64,000 nt of DNA from DATLED01 sp035525495 (GCA_035525495.1 DATLED010000024.1:1-64000), one strand, 5' to 3'. Positions 50,189 to 58,789 are shown, numbered from the stretch's first letter. Numbers and translations are program-made. The notes: generated by a model from the sequence alone, not told the origin.

Positions 50189-51028
50189 ATGGAAGATGCT
50201 GCCCGCAAGACGTGGCGCACCCTCGAGCCGCTCCACGGACTCATCTACTTCGCACCCGAGGCGGGCGAGGCCTATGAGGCGCTCGGCCTGCCGCCGGCGA
50301 TGGGCGGGTACTTCGCGTCCCGCGCCGCCGCGATGGGACCCGTGCCAGCGGACGTCGTGATCGCCGCGTTCTTCAACTTCTTTCCGGACTTCGTCCGCGA
50401 GACGATCCCGTCGGCGTGGTCGATCGCGTCCCCGGCGCAGATCCTCGAGGCGCGGTTCGCGGCGGCCGGGAGCGCGTTGCGGGCCCGTCTTGGCGGTCTG
50501 GCGGAAGGGCCGGAGCTCGAGGAGGCGGCCGAGCTCGCGCGGCGGGCCGGCGAAGCGGCGACCGCCTTTCCGGAGGGACGGCCACTGTTCGCGGCGCACG
50601 CGTCGCTGCCGTGGCCGGATGATCCGTTGCTCGTCCTGTGGCATGCCCAGACGTTGCTGCGCGAGTTTCGCGGAGACGGCCACATCGCGGCGATGACCGT
50701 CGAAGGAGTGAACGGGCTGGAGGCGCTGATCCTCCACGGCGCGACCGGCGAGGTCCCGCCGACGACACTGCGGACGTCGAGGCGATGGCCGTCCGACGCG
50801 TGGGCAGCCGGCGAGGAACGCTTGCGGTCGCGTGGTTGGCTCGATCCCGAGGGGCGACTGACCGACGGCGGACGGACGCACCGTCAGTGGGTCGAGGACC
50901 GAACGGACGCGCTCGCCGTGCCGGCGTACGAGGTGCTCGGCGTCGAAGGGTGCCAACGGTTGCGGATGCTGTGCCGGCCGATGTCGCAGGCGATCGTCGA
51001 GGCGGGTGGGTTCGGCTTCCGCCCGTGA
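50189..51028 (+). CDS. SCO6745-family protein
   Basis: 279 residues. ARKTWRTLEPLHGLIYFAPEA at the start (in parts) and GYFASRAAAMGPVPA are the family signature, named after a Streptomyces protein without known activity. It is largely helical and cytoplasmic. The Met at 50189 is chosen over an upstream in-frame ATG at 50162, because that one would overlap the divergent gene and the TAGCTT box fits the later start. The stop overlaps the HAD gene start (GTGA). Confidence 0.85.
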   Translation: MEDAARKTWRTLEPLHGLIYFAPEAGEAYEALGLPPAMGGYFASRAAAMGPVPADVVIAAFFNFFPDFVRETIPSAWSIASPAQILEARFAAAGSALRARLGGLAEGPELEEAAELARRAGEAATAFPEGRPLFAAHASLPWPDDPLLVLWHAQTLLREFRGDGHIAAMTVEGVNGLEALILHGATGEVPPTTLRTSRRWPSDAWAAGEERLRSRGWLDPEGRLTDGGRTHRQWVEDRTDALAVPAYEVLGVEGCQRLRMLCRPMSQAIVEAGGFGFRP

Positions 51029-51732
51029 GGCTCGTGCTGTGGGACATCGACGGGACCCTCGTCCGCATCGGCGATCTCGGGCGCGATCCGTTCGAGTCGG
51101 CGATCGCCGCCGTCCTCGCGCGGGACCTCGATTCCGGCTTCCACGAGCGGGTGCAGATGTCGGGCAAGACGGACCCGCAGATCGCGCGCGAGTTGCTCCT
51201 GGCCGCGGAGGTCGCCGAAGGCGAAGTCGATCGTCACCTGCCCGAGGTGTTGCGCGGCGTGGAGGCGGGGTTGTTGGCATTGGAGCACCGGATGCAAGGG
51301 GAGGGGCGGGCCATGCCGGGCGCGGCGGCCGTGCTCGAGCGGCTCGCAGGCTCCGACAGCGTCCTCCAGTCGGTGCTGACCGGGAACCTCGCCGCCAACG
51401 CGTTGGTGAAGCTGCGGGCATTCGGTCTCGACCGCTTCGTCGACCTGGACGTCGGGGCGTACGGAAGCGACCATCACGATCGGGACGAGCTCGTCCCGAT
51501 CGCGTTGGCCAAGGCCTCGGGGTCTCGTCCGGATGAGACCTTCGGGGCGGACGACACGTGGATCGTCGGCGACACGCCTCGCGACCTCGCGTGCGCTCGG
51601 GCAGGAGGTGCGCGATGTGCGCTCGTCGCCACCGGACGCTTCAGCGTCGACGACCTCCGGGCGCTCGGCGCGGACGCCGTCCTCTCGGACCTGTCCGACA
51701 CCGACGGCGTGGTGGCGTTGCTGACCGGTTGA
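51025..51732 (+). CDS. HAD-superfamily phosphatase
   Basis: 235 residues. Motif I is LWDIDGTLV (nucleophile Asp and the second Asp), motif II is at SVLTGNLAANAL, and motif IV is TWIVGDTPRDLACARAGG. An alpha-helical cap of about 75 residues sits after motif I (subfamily IA, phosphoglycolate-phosphatase-like). The substrate is unknown. It is translationally coupled to the SCO6745-family gene. Confidence 0.9.
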   Translation: MRLVLWDIDGTLVRIGDLGRDPFESAIAAVLARDLDSGFHERVQMSGKTDPQIARELLLAAEVAEGEVDRHLPEVLRGVEAGLLALEHRMQGEGRAMPGAAAVLERLAGSDSVLQSVLTGNLAANALVKLRAFGLDRFVDLDVGAYGSDHHDRDELVPIALAKASGSRPDETFGADDTWIVGDTPRDLACARAGGARCALVATGRFSVDDLRALGADAVLSDLSDTDGVVALLTG

Positions 51733-51789
51733 CCGCCGACGCCGCGAAGTCGACGGCGGCGACGAGCTCGAACGTGACGAGGTGCGTGA

Positions 51790-52680
51790 TCACGGCGTCT
51801 CTTCGCCTTCGGCGAGCCAGTCGTCGATCAGCCGACGGGAGATCGACAGCGCCGGTGGGAGCCCGATGGCGCCGTTCGCGAGCTCCTCCCGCGTGTACCA
51901 GCAGGCGTCGGCGATCTCCTCGGGGTCGCAGTCGAGCTCGTCCGAAGCTCCGGCGGCCGTGAAGCCGAGCATCACCGATGCCGGGAACGGCCAGGGCTGC
52001 GACGAGTGGTAGGCAACGCCTCCGGGCGCCACATCGACGCCGACCTCCTCCTTGACTTCGCGCGCCACCGCGTCCTCCAGCGACTCGCCGGGCTCCACGA
52101 ACCCCGCGAGCACGGACGCGAACCCTCGCGGCCACATCGGGTTGCGCGCCAGCAGCGCGCGGTCCTCGTGGGTGACGAGGACGATGATCGCCGGGTCCGT
52201 CCGTGGGTAGTGCTCCCGACCGCATGAGTCGCACCGGCGACGGTGGCCCGCCCAGTCGACGGCCGTCTCGGCCCCGCACTTCCCGCAGAAGCGATGGGTG
52301 TCGTGCCAGATGGCGAGTCCCGTCGCCATCGCCAGCAGGTTGCCCTCGAGCGGGGGCAGCATCGTCGCCACCTCCCGCAGGCCGGCGAGGCGGGCGTCGG
52401 GCCCGAGGTCGTTCGCCGCAGGATCGATGTCCACCGCGACGTAGGTGACGCCGTCACAGGCCCCGAGCAACCACGCGTCGTCCAGTTCGTCGACATCCGG
52501 GTGGATGAGCTGCGGGGGATGGTCGGTGGAGACGCAGACCTTGCCGCCGCAGATCGGGACGGCCCGCACGTCGGTCGAGGCGAAGTGCTCGGCCAATCGG
52601 TCCGGGTGCTTTCGGATGAGCCCGAGCCGGTCGAGCCCGGCGGTGGAGAGCGGGTTGGGCGGGCGGATGGCGGCGCTCAT
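51790..52680 (-). CDS. nudC: NAD+ diphosphatase / NAD-capped RNA decapping Nudix hydrolase
   Basis: 296 residues. The zinc ribbon has C132, C135, C150 and C153 (FCGKCG, RCDSCG). The Nudix box runs from about 193 to 215 (GFVEPGESLEDAVAREVKEEVG) with the catalytic REVKEE. SSQPWPFPASVM is the SQPWPFPxS motif that separates NudC from other Nudix enzymes. It cleaves NAD(H) and removes NAD caps from RNA. The start MSAAIRPPNP at 52680 is set by a TACGGT box eight bases upstream. Confidence 0.94.
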   Translation of the reverse strand: MSAAIRPPNPLSTAGLDRLGLIRKHPDRLAEHFASTDVRAVPICGGKVCVSTDHPPQLIHPDVDELDDAWLLGACDGVTYVAVDIDPAANDLGPDARLAGLREVATMLPPLEGNLLAMATGLAIWHDTHRFCGKCGAETAVDWAGHRRRCDSCGREHYPRTDPAIIVLVTHEDRALLARNPMWPRGFASVLAGFVEPGESLEDAVAREVKEEVGVDVAPGGVAYHSSQPWPFPASVMLGFTAAGASDELDCDPEEIADACWYTREELANGAIGLPPALSISRRLIDDWLAEGEETP

Positions 52681-52688
52681 GAGGCGAC

Positions 52689-52698
52689 ACCGTAGGCT
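52689..52698. promoter_or_regulatory. Overlapping divergent -10 elements for nudC and the S9 peptidase gene
   Basis: ACCGTAGGCT gives TACGGT on the minus strand (8 bases before ATG 52680) and TAGGCT on the plus strand (8 bases before ATG 52707). The central TA (52693-52694) is shared. Confidence 0.55.
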
Positions 52699-52706
52699 CC
52701 GCAGCG

Positions 52707-54680
52707 ATGACGACAACTGCCCCGTTCGGCTCCTGGCGCTCCCCGATCACCGCCGACCTGCTCGTGGAGAACGTCGTCCGCCTGGCCTCGGTGACGGTCG
52801 CCGGCGACGACGTCTTCTGGGTCGAAGGTCGACCTTCGGAGGGTGGTCGCCAGCAGCTCGTCCGCCGCCGCTCCGACGGGTCCGTGGTCGACGTGCTGCC
52901 CGACGGGTTCGGCGTGCGGACGCTCGTCCACGAGTACGGCGGGCGCGCCTGTGCGGTCGGTCCGGACGGTGCCGTGTACTTCTCCAACTTCACCGACCAG
53001 CGGCTGTACCGGTTGGCCGAGGGCGGTGAGCCGGAAGCGTTGACGGAGGAGCCATCGCCGCCGTTGTCGGTCCGCTTCGCCGATCCCGTCGTGTCGCCGG
53101 ATGGCGCGTGGATCGTGTGCGTGCGCGAGCGCCACCTCGGTTCGTCCGCCGTCGACGTGATCAACGACGTCGTGAGCCTGCCGTCGGCGACCGCCGGCGC
53201 CCCGCCGGTCGTGCTCGCCGAGGGCCACGACTTCTACGCGGCGCCCAGGTTGTCGCCCGACGGGGCATCCCTTTGCTGGCTCTCGTGGGACCACCCGAAC
53301 ATGCCGTGGGACGGGACCGTCCTGTCGGTGGCCCCCTTCGCCGATGGTCGCCTCGCGGGCGCGGCCGAGGAAGTCGCCGGCGGACCGTCGGAGTCGGTGA
53401 GCCAACCGCAGTGGTCGCCCGAGGGGAACCTGTTCTTCGCTTCGGACCGGACGGGGTGGTGGAACCTCTATGACCGCAGCGGTCGCCCGCTGTGCCCGAT
53501 CGACGCCGAGTTCTCGGGCCCCGATTGGGTGTTCGGCCAGAGCTCGTTCGGCTTCCGCGGAGACGGCTCGATCGTGACGGTCGTGAGCGAAAGGAACCTC
53601 GATCGCCTCGCCGGCCTGCCGGCGGGCGGCGGGACGTTGGCGCCGATCGAATCGGAGCTCACCGGGTTCTCGTCGCTGACCGTCGTCGGCGACGACGTCG
53701 TGTGCATCGCCGGATCGCCGACGCAGTCGACGGCCGTCGTCCGCATCCCCTCGGACGGACGTCGCCATGAGGTCCTGCGCCAGAGCCGCAGGACGACGGT
53801 CGACCCCGGGTACGTGTCCGTCCCGGAGGCGATCGAGTTCCCGACCGAGGGCGGGTCGACGGCGCACGCGTTCTTCTATGCGCCGCGCAACAGCGACTTC
53901 GAAGGTCCCTCCGACGAACGTCCGCCGCTGATCGTCATGAGCCATGGCGGGCCGACCGGTGCCACCGACTCGCTCCTCGACATCGGCCTGCAGTACTGGA
54001 CGAGCCGCGGCTTTGCGGTCGTCGACGTCAACTACGGCGGATCGACCGGTTACGGGCGCGCCTACCGCGACCGCCTGCGGGGGTCCTGGGGCATCGTCGA
54101 CGTCGACGACTGCGTTCACGCGGCGACGTGGCTCGCCTCGGAAGGTCGCGTCGACGGCTCGCGCATGGTCATCCGCGGCGGGTCGGCGGGCGGGTACACG
54201 ACGCTGGCGGCGCTCACGTTCCGCGACACGTTCGCCGCCGGGGCGTCGCACTTCGGCGTCGCCGATGCCGAGGCGTTGGCGCGGGACACGCACAAGTTCG
54301 AGAGCCGTTACCTCGACGGGCTCATCGGTCCGTATCCGGCGTCCCGGGACCTCTACATCGAGCGGTCGCCGATCCACCACACCGACCGCCTCGACCGTCC
54401 GATGATCCTGTTCCAGGGCCTCGAAGACAAGGTGGTTCCGCCGGAGCAGGCGGAGATGATGGCGGAGGCGTTGCGCGACAAGGGCATTCCCTTCGCCTAC
54501 GTCTCCTTCGCCGGAGAACAACACGGGTTCCGTGCCGCAGAGACCATCAAACGGGTGGCCGAGGCGGAGCTGTGGTTCTACGGGCGGGTGCTCGGGTTCG
54601 GTCCGGGTGACGAGATCGAGCCGGTGCAGCTCGAGAACGAGGAAGCGTTGGGCGCGCGCAGAGCGGGGGGATCACGGTGA
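52707..54680 (+). CDS. S9-family prolyl oligopeptidase-like peptidase
   Basis: 657 residues. An N-terminal beta-propeller of about 380 residues (repeated PxxSPDGxxLxW-type blades) precedes an alpha/beta-hydrolase domain. The catalytic triad by pattern is Ser in IRGGSAGGYTT, Asp in LFQGLEDKVVPPEQ and His in FAGEQHGF. NYGGSTGYGRAYRD is typical of the acylaminoacyl-peptidase (S9C) group. No signal peptide is seen, so it is cytoplasmic. The last codon overlaps the next gene (GTGA). Confidence 0.93.
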   Translation: MTTTAPFGSWRSPITADLLVENVVRLASVTVAGDDVFWVEGRPSEGGRQQLVRRRSDGSVVDVLPDGFGVRTLVHEYGGRACAVGPDGAVYFSNFTDQRLYRLAEGGEPEALTEEPSPPLSVRFADPVVSPDGAWIVCVRERHLGSSAVDVINDVVSLPSATAGAPPVVLAEGHDFYAAPRLSPDGASLCWLSWDHPNMPWDGTVLSVAPFADGRLAGAAEEVAGGPSESVSQPQWSPEGNLFFASDRTGWWNLYDRSGRPLCPIDAEFSGPDWVFGQSSFGFRGDGSIVTVVSERNLDRLAGLPAGGGTLAPIESELTGFSSLTVVGDDVVCIAGSPTQSTAVVRIPSDGRRHEVLRQSRRTTVDPGYVSVPEAIEFPTEGGSTAHAFFYAPRNSDFEGPSDERPPLIVMSHGGPTGATDSLLDIGLQYWTSRGFAVVDVNYGGSTGYGRAYRDRLRGSWGIVDVDDCVHAATWLASEGRVDGSRMVIRGGSAGGYTTLAALTFRDTFAAGASHFGVADAEALARDTHKFESRYLDGLIGPYPASRDLYIERSPIHHTDRLDRPMILFQGLEDKVVPPEQAEMMAEALRDKGIPFAYVSFAGEQHGFRAAETIKRVAEAELWFYGRVLGFGPGDEIEPVQLENEEALGARRAGGSR

Positions 54681-55510
54681 AGTTCGGGTTGGGGATCTTC
54701 CCGACGGAGACGTCGATCTCGCCGGTCGAGCTGGCGGTGGCGGCGGAGGAGGCGGGATTCGAGTCGTTCTGGGTGCCGGAGCACACGCACATCCCACTGT
54801 CGGAGTTCCACTTCCCGGGCGGTGGCGCTCCCGTCGGCGAGATGTACAAGCGGTCGCTCGATCCTTTCGTGACGCTCGGCGCGTGCGCAGCGGCGACGTC
54901 GCGGATCTCGTTGGGGACCGGCATCTGCTTGGTGATCGAGCGCGACCCCATCGTGACGGCGAAGGAGGTCGCGACCGTCGACGTGTTGAGCGGTGGTCGC
55001 TTCCTGTTCGGGATCGGCGGCGGGTGGAACCGCGACGAGATGGCGAACCACGGGACGGATCCGTCGACGCGGTTCGCGCTGCTGGCGGAGCGGGTCGAGG
55101 TGATGAAGACGATCTGGCGGGAGGACGAGCCGTCGTTTGCCGGGAGGTTCCACTCGTTCGACCCGATCTGGTGCTGGCCGAAGCCAGTGCAGTCGCCGCA
55201 CCCCCCGATCCTGTTGGGCGGCAACGGTTCGGGAGTGCTGCGTCGGGTCGTGGCCTATGCCGACGGGTGGTTGCCGAACGCCTTCTCGCCGACGGCCTTG
55301 GCGCCGAAGATCGCGGAGCTGCGGTCGATGGCGTCTGATGCGGGTCGGGGCCCGATCCCGGTCTCCGTGTTCGGGTCGAAGCCCGATGCCGCGATGGTGG
55401 CCCGCTTCGAGGAGGCGGGGGCGGATCGGGTGACGTTCTGGGTGCCGAGCGAGGGGCGGGACGTCGTGTTGCCGTTGGTCGAGCGATACGCCGGGTTGCT
55501 CATCGGCTGA
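54677..55510 (+). CDS. LLM-class F420-dependent oxidoreductase
   Basis: 277 residues of the luciferase-like monooxygenase fold. MKFGLGIFPT at the start, ESFWVPEHTHIP, TGICLVIERDPIVTAKEVATVD and FLFGIGGGWNRDEMANHG are the family blocks; the combination matches actinobacterial TIGR03619-type F420 enzymes. It reduces or oxidises an unknown substrate with coenzyme F420 (an inference from family). The GTG overlaps the peptidase stop. The 3' end overlaps the convergent yaaA-like gene by 11 bases. Confidence 0.9.
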   Translation: MKFGLGIFPTETSISPVELAVAAEEAGFESFWVPEHTHIPLSEFHFPGGGAPVGEMYKRSLDPFVTLGACAAATSRISLGTGICLVIERDPIVTAKEVATVDVLSGGRFLFGIGGGWNRDEMANHGTDPSTRFALLAERVEVMKTIWREDEPSFAGRFHSFDPIWCWPKPVQSPHPPILLGGNGSGVLRRVVAYADGWLPNAFSPTALAPKIAELRSMASDAGRGPIPVSVFGSKPDAAMVARFEEAGADRVTFWVPSEGRDVVLPLVERYAGLLIG

Positions 55511-56219
55511 CGACGATCACTCGGTCGGTGCTGCTCGTCGGAGTGGCGCTCTGCCACCCGTTCCACGCGAAGGGTTCGTCGTCGAGGCCGTGGGTGAGGA
55601 GGTGGCGGGCGAGGGCGCCCTTGACGGCCTTGGCGTCGTGCCCGGTGATGCCGGCGAACGTCGTGCGGACGACGTGGCGTCGCTTGGCCACGTCCTCGAG
55701 GTCGATCGCGGCGGCGTGTTCCTGTGGAAGGAGCTCGACGACGGTGTCTCGCGGGCGGACGTGATGCTTGATGGTGTTCGTGAGGTGGGCGCGCCAGAAC
55801 CGGTCGAGTCTCCCGATGCCATCGAGCGGGACGTCGAACTTGAGACGGTGATCGGGAACGGGATCCTCCGCGGTCACCAGCCCGAGCAGTGCGGAGGGGA
55901 CGAGGATGCGCCTGCGTAGGTGGGCGTCGAGGGTCGCGGGTCGAAGGTGCTCCCAGACGACGCCCGTGTAGCGGAGGTGCGCGGGGAGCGCCTTTGCCCG
56001 GTGTTCGGCGACGGCGCGGTTGGCGTTCGTGACGCGGTCGAGGAGCGGCCCCGGTCGGGCACCGAGCTTCGTCGGCGCGAGCGTCGTCGCGCCGAGCGCT
56101 TCCACGACCTCGTCCCGAGCAGCGCCGAGCCGTCTCCCGAACGTGCCGCTCGTCTCCCGCCACCTGCCGTTGCCGCCCTCCGCCTTCCCCTCCGACGGTG
56201 GCAGCAGCACGTAGAGCAC
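55500..56219 (-). CDS. yaaA: YaaA/UPF0246-family peroxide stress protein
   Basis: 239 residues. LLPPSEGKAEGG at the start and TKLGARPGPLLDR are characteristic of this subgroup, followed by YTGVVWEHLRPATL and KFDVPLDG. E. coli YaaA lowers free intracellular iron under peroxide stress and binds DNA. The GTG at 56219 is selected because TAGATT ends 7 bases upstream; an ATG at 56273 would lie beyond that box. Divergent from a truncated Cys-motif ORF. Confidence 0.85.
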   Translation of the reverse strand: MLYVLLPPSEGKAEGGNGRWRETSGTFGRRLGAARDEVVEALGATTLAPTKLGARPGPLLDRVTNANRAVAEHRAKALPAHLRYTGVVWEHLRPATLDAHLRRRILVPSALLGLVTAEDPVPDHRLKFDVPLDGIGRLDRFWRAHLTNTIKHHVRPRDTVVELLPQEHAAAIDLEDVAKRRHVVRTTFAGITGHDAKAVKGALARHLLTHGLDDEPFAWNGWQSATPTSSTDRVIVVSR

Positions 56220-56226
56220 GCCCGAA

Positions 56227-56232
56227 AATCTA
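56227..56232 (-). promoter_or_regulatory. -10 element (TAGATT) of the yaaA-like gene
   Basis: It lies seven bases before the GTG at 56219 and decides that start. Confidence 0.42.
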
Positions 56233-56340
56233 GGTGCGAACACGTGTTCGAGTGGTGCGAGTATCGTGGACATCGGGCTGTGCACGCCGACCTCGCAGGT
56301 TCGCCTGCCTTCGACCGGCCACTCCTCTCGGAGGCGCCTC

Positions 56341-56490
56341 GTGGACGACCCGCTCCCGCTCGACGGCCTCGTGCCGTCGAAGCGCTGCTCGATGTGCAAG
56401 CAGTGGCTCCCAACAGCTTTCGCTATCGGAACAGGCGCTCGCCGTAATTCGTGGGGGCGGTGGGACTCGAACCCACAACCCGCAAATTAA
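56341..56490 (+). pseudogene. Truncated CxxC-motif ORF running into tRNA-Lys
   Basis: 49 codons from a GTG with GGAGG seven bases upstream. VPSKRCSMCKQWLPTAFA resembles the zinc-knuckle start of HNH-endonuclease-type proteins (K-x-C-x2-C-x3-LP-x2-F). The frame then crosses antisense into the tRNA-Lys 3' end and stops at 56488-56490. The rest of the expected protein is missing. It may be the remnant of an element that integrated at the tRNA, or a chance ORF. Confidence 0.35.
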
Positions 56491-56524
56491 AAGTTTGTCG
56501 CGCTGCCAATTGCGCCACGCCCCC
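56452..56524 (-). tRNA. tRNA-Lys (anticodon UUU)
   Basis: A 73-base cloverleaf on the minus strand. Acceptor GGGGGCG (56524-56518) pairs with CGCCCCC (56459-56453), with discriminator A at 56452. The anticodon loop CTTTTAA gives TTT, the D arm is GCGCAATTGGCAGCGC, and the T arm holds GGTTCGAGTCC. CCA is not encoded. Confidence 0.95.
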
Positions 56525-56557
56525 GAACGACGCCGAGGTTAGCGAGGGGCCGAACGC

Positions 56558-56854
56558 TCAGTCCCCGGTGACGATGAGCACGTCGAGCTTGTTGCCGAAC
56601 GTGTCCTGGAGGCGCTGGCCGTCGGCGCTCACGGCTGCCCCTTCGGGGCTGCCCAGCCCGGCACCGAGGGCATCACCGGAGCCGAAGGCGAGCTCGGCGA
56701 ACCGGTAGTACGGACCTCCGGGGGCGCAGCGGCCCGCCGAGAACGTCACGCCGGGGATGGCGGCCGCCAACGGCGCGTGCGTCGCCAGGTAGTCGGCCTC
56801 GAAGCCGTCGATGTCTTCGGGTGCCGTCCAGAGGGCGATGAGCTTCGTCGTCAT
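56558..56854 (-). CDS. EthD-domain small protein
   Basis: 98 residues of the dimeric alpha-beta barrel fold: MTTKLIALWTAPEDIDGFEADYLATHAPL (in parts) has the conserved F-x2-Y-x3-H of EthD proteins. PGVTFSAGRCAPGGPYYRFAELAF forms the second half. EthD proteins accompany cytochrome P450 or degrade small organic substrates, but none of those are nearby. TAGGGT lies 8 bases upstream of the ATG. Confidence 0.8.
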   Translation of the reverse strand: MTTKLIALWTAPEDIDGFEADYLATHAPLAAAIPGVTFSAGRCAPGGPYYRFAELAFGSGDALGAGLGSPEGAAVSADGQRLQDTFGNKLDVLIVTGD

Positions 56855-56862
56855 GGCGTCCG

Positions 56863-56868
56863 ACCCTA
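56863..56868 (-). promoter_or_regulatory. -10 element (TAGGGT) of the EthD-type gene
   Basis: It is 8 bases before the ATG at 56854. Confidence 0.4.
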
Positions 56869-56900
56869 GCCACGCCGGTCGGAACCCGACCCCCTCTGGG

Positions 56901-56906
56901 TAGCGT
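56901..56906 (+). promoter_or_regulatory. -10 element (TAGCGT) of the DksA-type gene
   Basis: It is six bases before the ATG at 56913, a leaderless layout. Confidence 0.45.
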
Positions 56907-56912
56907 GTCGCC

Positions 56913-57326
56913 ATGACCGATCCCGACCACGTGCGAGAACGACTGTCCGAGGAGCGGGACCGCCTCCAGGGCATCAAGAACGAGCTCGACGGAGTGCGGG
57001 GCGAGGACCAGCGGGAGTCCCTCGAGGAGCTCAGCAGCTACGACCAGCACCCGGCGGACGTCGCCACCGAGACGTTCGAGCGGGAGAAGGATCTCTCCAT
57101 CCTCGACAGCGTCGAGGGCGAGCTCGCCGACATCGAGCATGCCCTGAAGCGCATCGACGACGGCAGCTACGGGACGTGCGAGGCCTGTGGCAAGCCGATC
57201 GGCGACGACCGTCTCGAAGCCATGCCGGCCACGCGCTACTGCCTCGACGACCAGTCCAAGGCCGAGAACGAGCAGCGCATCTCCGCGCCCCACGAGATCG
57301 TGGAAGAAGAAGAGCCCGCAACCTGA
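56913..57326 (+). CDS. TraR/DksA-family zinc-finger protein
   Basis: 137 residues. A long N-terminal coiled coil (ERLSEERDRLQGIKNEL) precedes SILDSVEGELADIEHALKRI and the finger YGTCEACGKPIGDDRLEAMPATRYCLDDQ (in two parts). DksA/TraR-like proteins bind RNA polymerase through the secondary channel. Only three cysteines of the usual four-Cys finger are present; the fourth is Asp (YCLDDQ), so zinc binding may be altered. An acidic tail ends EEEEPAT. The stop overlaps the AarF ATG (TGATG). Confidence 0.85.
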   Translation: MTDPDHVRERLSEERDRLQGIKNELDGVRGEDQRESLEELSSYDQHPADVATETFEREKDLSILDSVEGELADIEHALKRIDDGSYGTCEACGKPIGDDRLEAMPATRYCLDDQSKAENEQRISAPHEIVEEEEPAT

Positions 57327-58789
57327 TGGCGACGAGGCGAAAGCTGGCGGCGGTAGCGGCGCTGACCGCCGCCGGCGGGGCGACGACGGCTGCCGCGGTC
57401 GCCTACCGGGACGTCGACGCGCGCCACCGGATCGAGCGCCGCGTCCGCATCATGCGTCTCACGGCGCGCCGGGGCAGCCATTTCGCCGTCACGAAGATCC
57501 GGGGCCGCAACGCCACGGAGGCCGAGCGCGCCGCCCTCGACGAGCAGTTCGCCATCAAGTCCGCCCAGGACGTCGCGCAGGTCCTCGGCGGCATGAAGGG
57601 CGCCATCATGAAGGCCGGGCAGATGCTCAGCTTCATCGCCGACGGCCTCCCGCCAGAGGCGCAGCAGGCGCTCGCGACACTCCAACAGGACGTCCCGCCG
57701 ATGGCGCCGTCCCTGGCGGCGGCCGTCATCCGCGACGAGCTCGGCGACGACCCGAACCGGATCTTTCTCGAGTGGAACCCCACCCCCCTCGGCGCCGCCA
57801 GCATCGGCCAGGTCCACCGCGCGGTCACCAAGGACGGAAGGATCGTCGCCGTCAAGGTCCAGTACCCCGGCGTGGACAAGGCCATCAAGAGCGACCTCGA
57901 CAACGCAGAGATGCTCTACGCCATGTTCGCCAGCTTCGCCATGAAGAACCTCGACGTGAAGGCCCTCGTCGACGAGCTGCGCGAACGCATGGCCGACGAG
58001 CTCGACTACCGCCTCGAGGCCAAGCTCCAGACCGAGTTCGCGGATCGCTACGACGGCCACCCGTTCATCCACATCCCGAGGATCGTCCCGGAGCTCAGCA
58101 CGCAGCGCGTCCTCACCAGCGAGTGGGTCGACGGCATGCGCTTCGAGGACTTCATCACCAAGGCCGACGAGCCCACGCGCCAGAAGGCGGCGGAGGTGAT
58201 GTTCCGCTTCGCGCAGGGCGCCATCCAGCACCACCACGTGTTCAACGGCGATCCCCATCCCGGCAACTACATCCTCCACGAGGACGGCACCGTCACGTTC
58301 CTCGACTTCGGCCTCGTGAAGCGCTGGGGTCCCGGCGAGCTCGAGAGCCTCAGCGGCGTCCTCGACTGCATCCTCGAGCGCGACGTCGACGGCGCCATCC
58401 AGGCGGCGATAGGTGCCGGGTTCGTCCCGAAGGACCACGGCCTCGACCCCGCCCACATCTTCGAGTACGTGAGCGGACCGTACGAGCCCTTCCAGGTCGA
58501 CGAGTTCACCTATACGAGGGACTGGACGTCGAAGGCCCTGCAGAAGGTCGTCGACATGCAGGGCGACTACGGCGACGTCATCCGCATTCTCAACATGCCG
58601 ACGTCCTACGTCATCCTCGACCGCGTCGTGTGGGGCATGTCCGCCCTCCTCGGCCGCCTCCACGCGACGAACAACTGGCGTGGCCTGTTGGCCGAGTACC
58701 GCAAGGGCGCACCACCGGTCACCGAGCTCGGCCGGATCGAAGCGGCGTGGCGGGCGGGCCCGCACGCGCCGCAGCCGGCCGTCTCCTAG
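57326..58789 (+). CDS. AarF/UbiB/ABC1-family atypical kinase
   Basis: 487 residues. The KxGQ-type motif is IMKAGQMLS at about 97-103. The Ala-rich loop is PLGAASIGQVHRA, the Lys is in IVAVKVQYPG, the catalytic stretch HVFNGDPHPGNYILHEDG holds NGDPHPGN, and the metal motif is FLDFGLVKRW. In other bacteria such proteins support quinone biosynthesis or lipid handling; in actinobacteria the role is less defined. One hydrophobic segment at the N-terminus may anchor it. It is coupled to the upstream DksA-type gene. Confidence 0.9.
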   Translation: MATRRKLAAVAALTAAGGATTAAAVAYRDVDARHRIERRVRIMRLTARRGSHFAVTKIRGRNATEAERAALDEQFAIKSAQDVAQVLGGMKGAIMKAGQMLSFIADGLPPEAQQALATLQQDVPPMAPSLAAAVIRDELGDDPNRIFLEWNPTPLGAASIGQVHRAVTKDGRIVAVKVQYPGVDKAIKSDLDNAEMLYAMFASFAMKNLDVKALVDELRERMADELDYRLEAKLQTEFADRYDGHPFIHIPRIVPELSTQRVLTSEWVDGMRFEDFITKADEPTRQKAAEVMFRFAQGAIQHHHVFNGDPHPGNYILHEDGTVTFLDFGLVKRWGPGELESLSGVLDCILERDVDGAIQAAIGAGFVPKDHGLDPAHIFEYVSGPYEPFQVDEFTYTRDWTSKALQKVVDMQGDYGDVIRILNMPTSYVILDRVVWGMSALLGRLHATNNWRGLLAEYRKGAPPVTELGRIEAAWRAGPHAPQPAVS

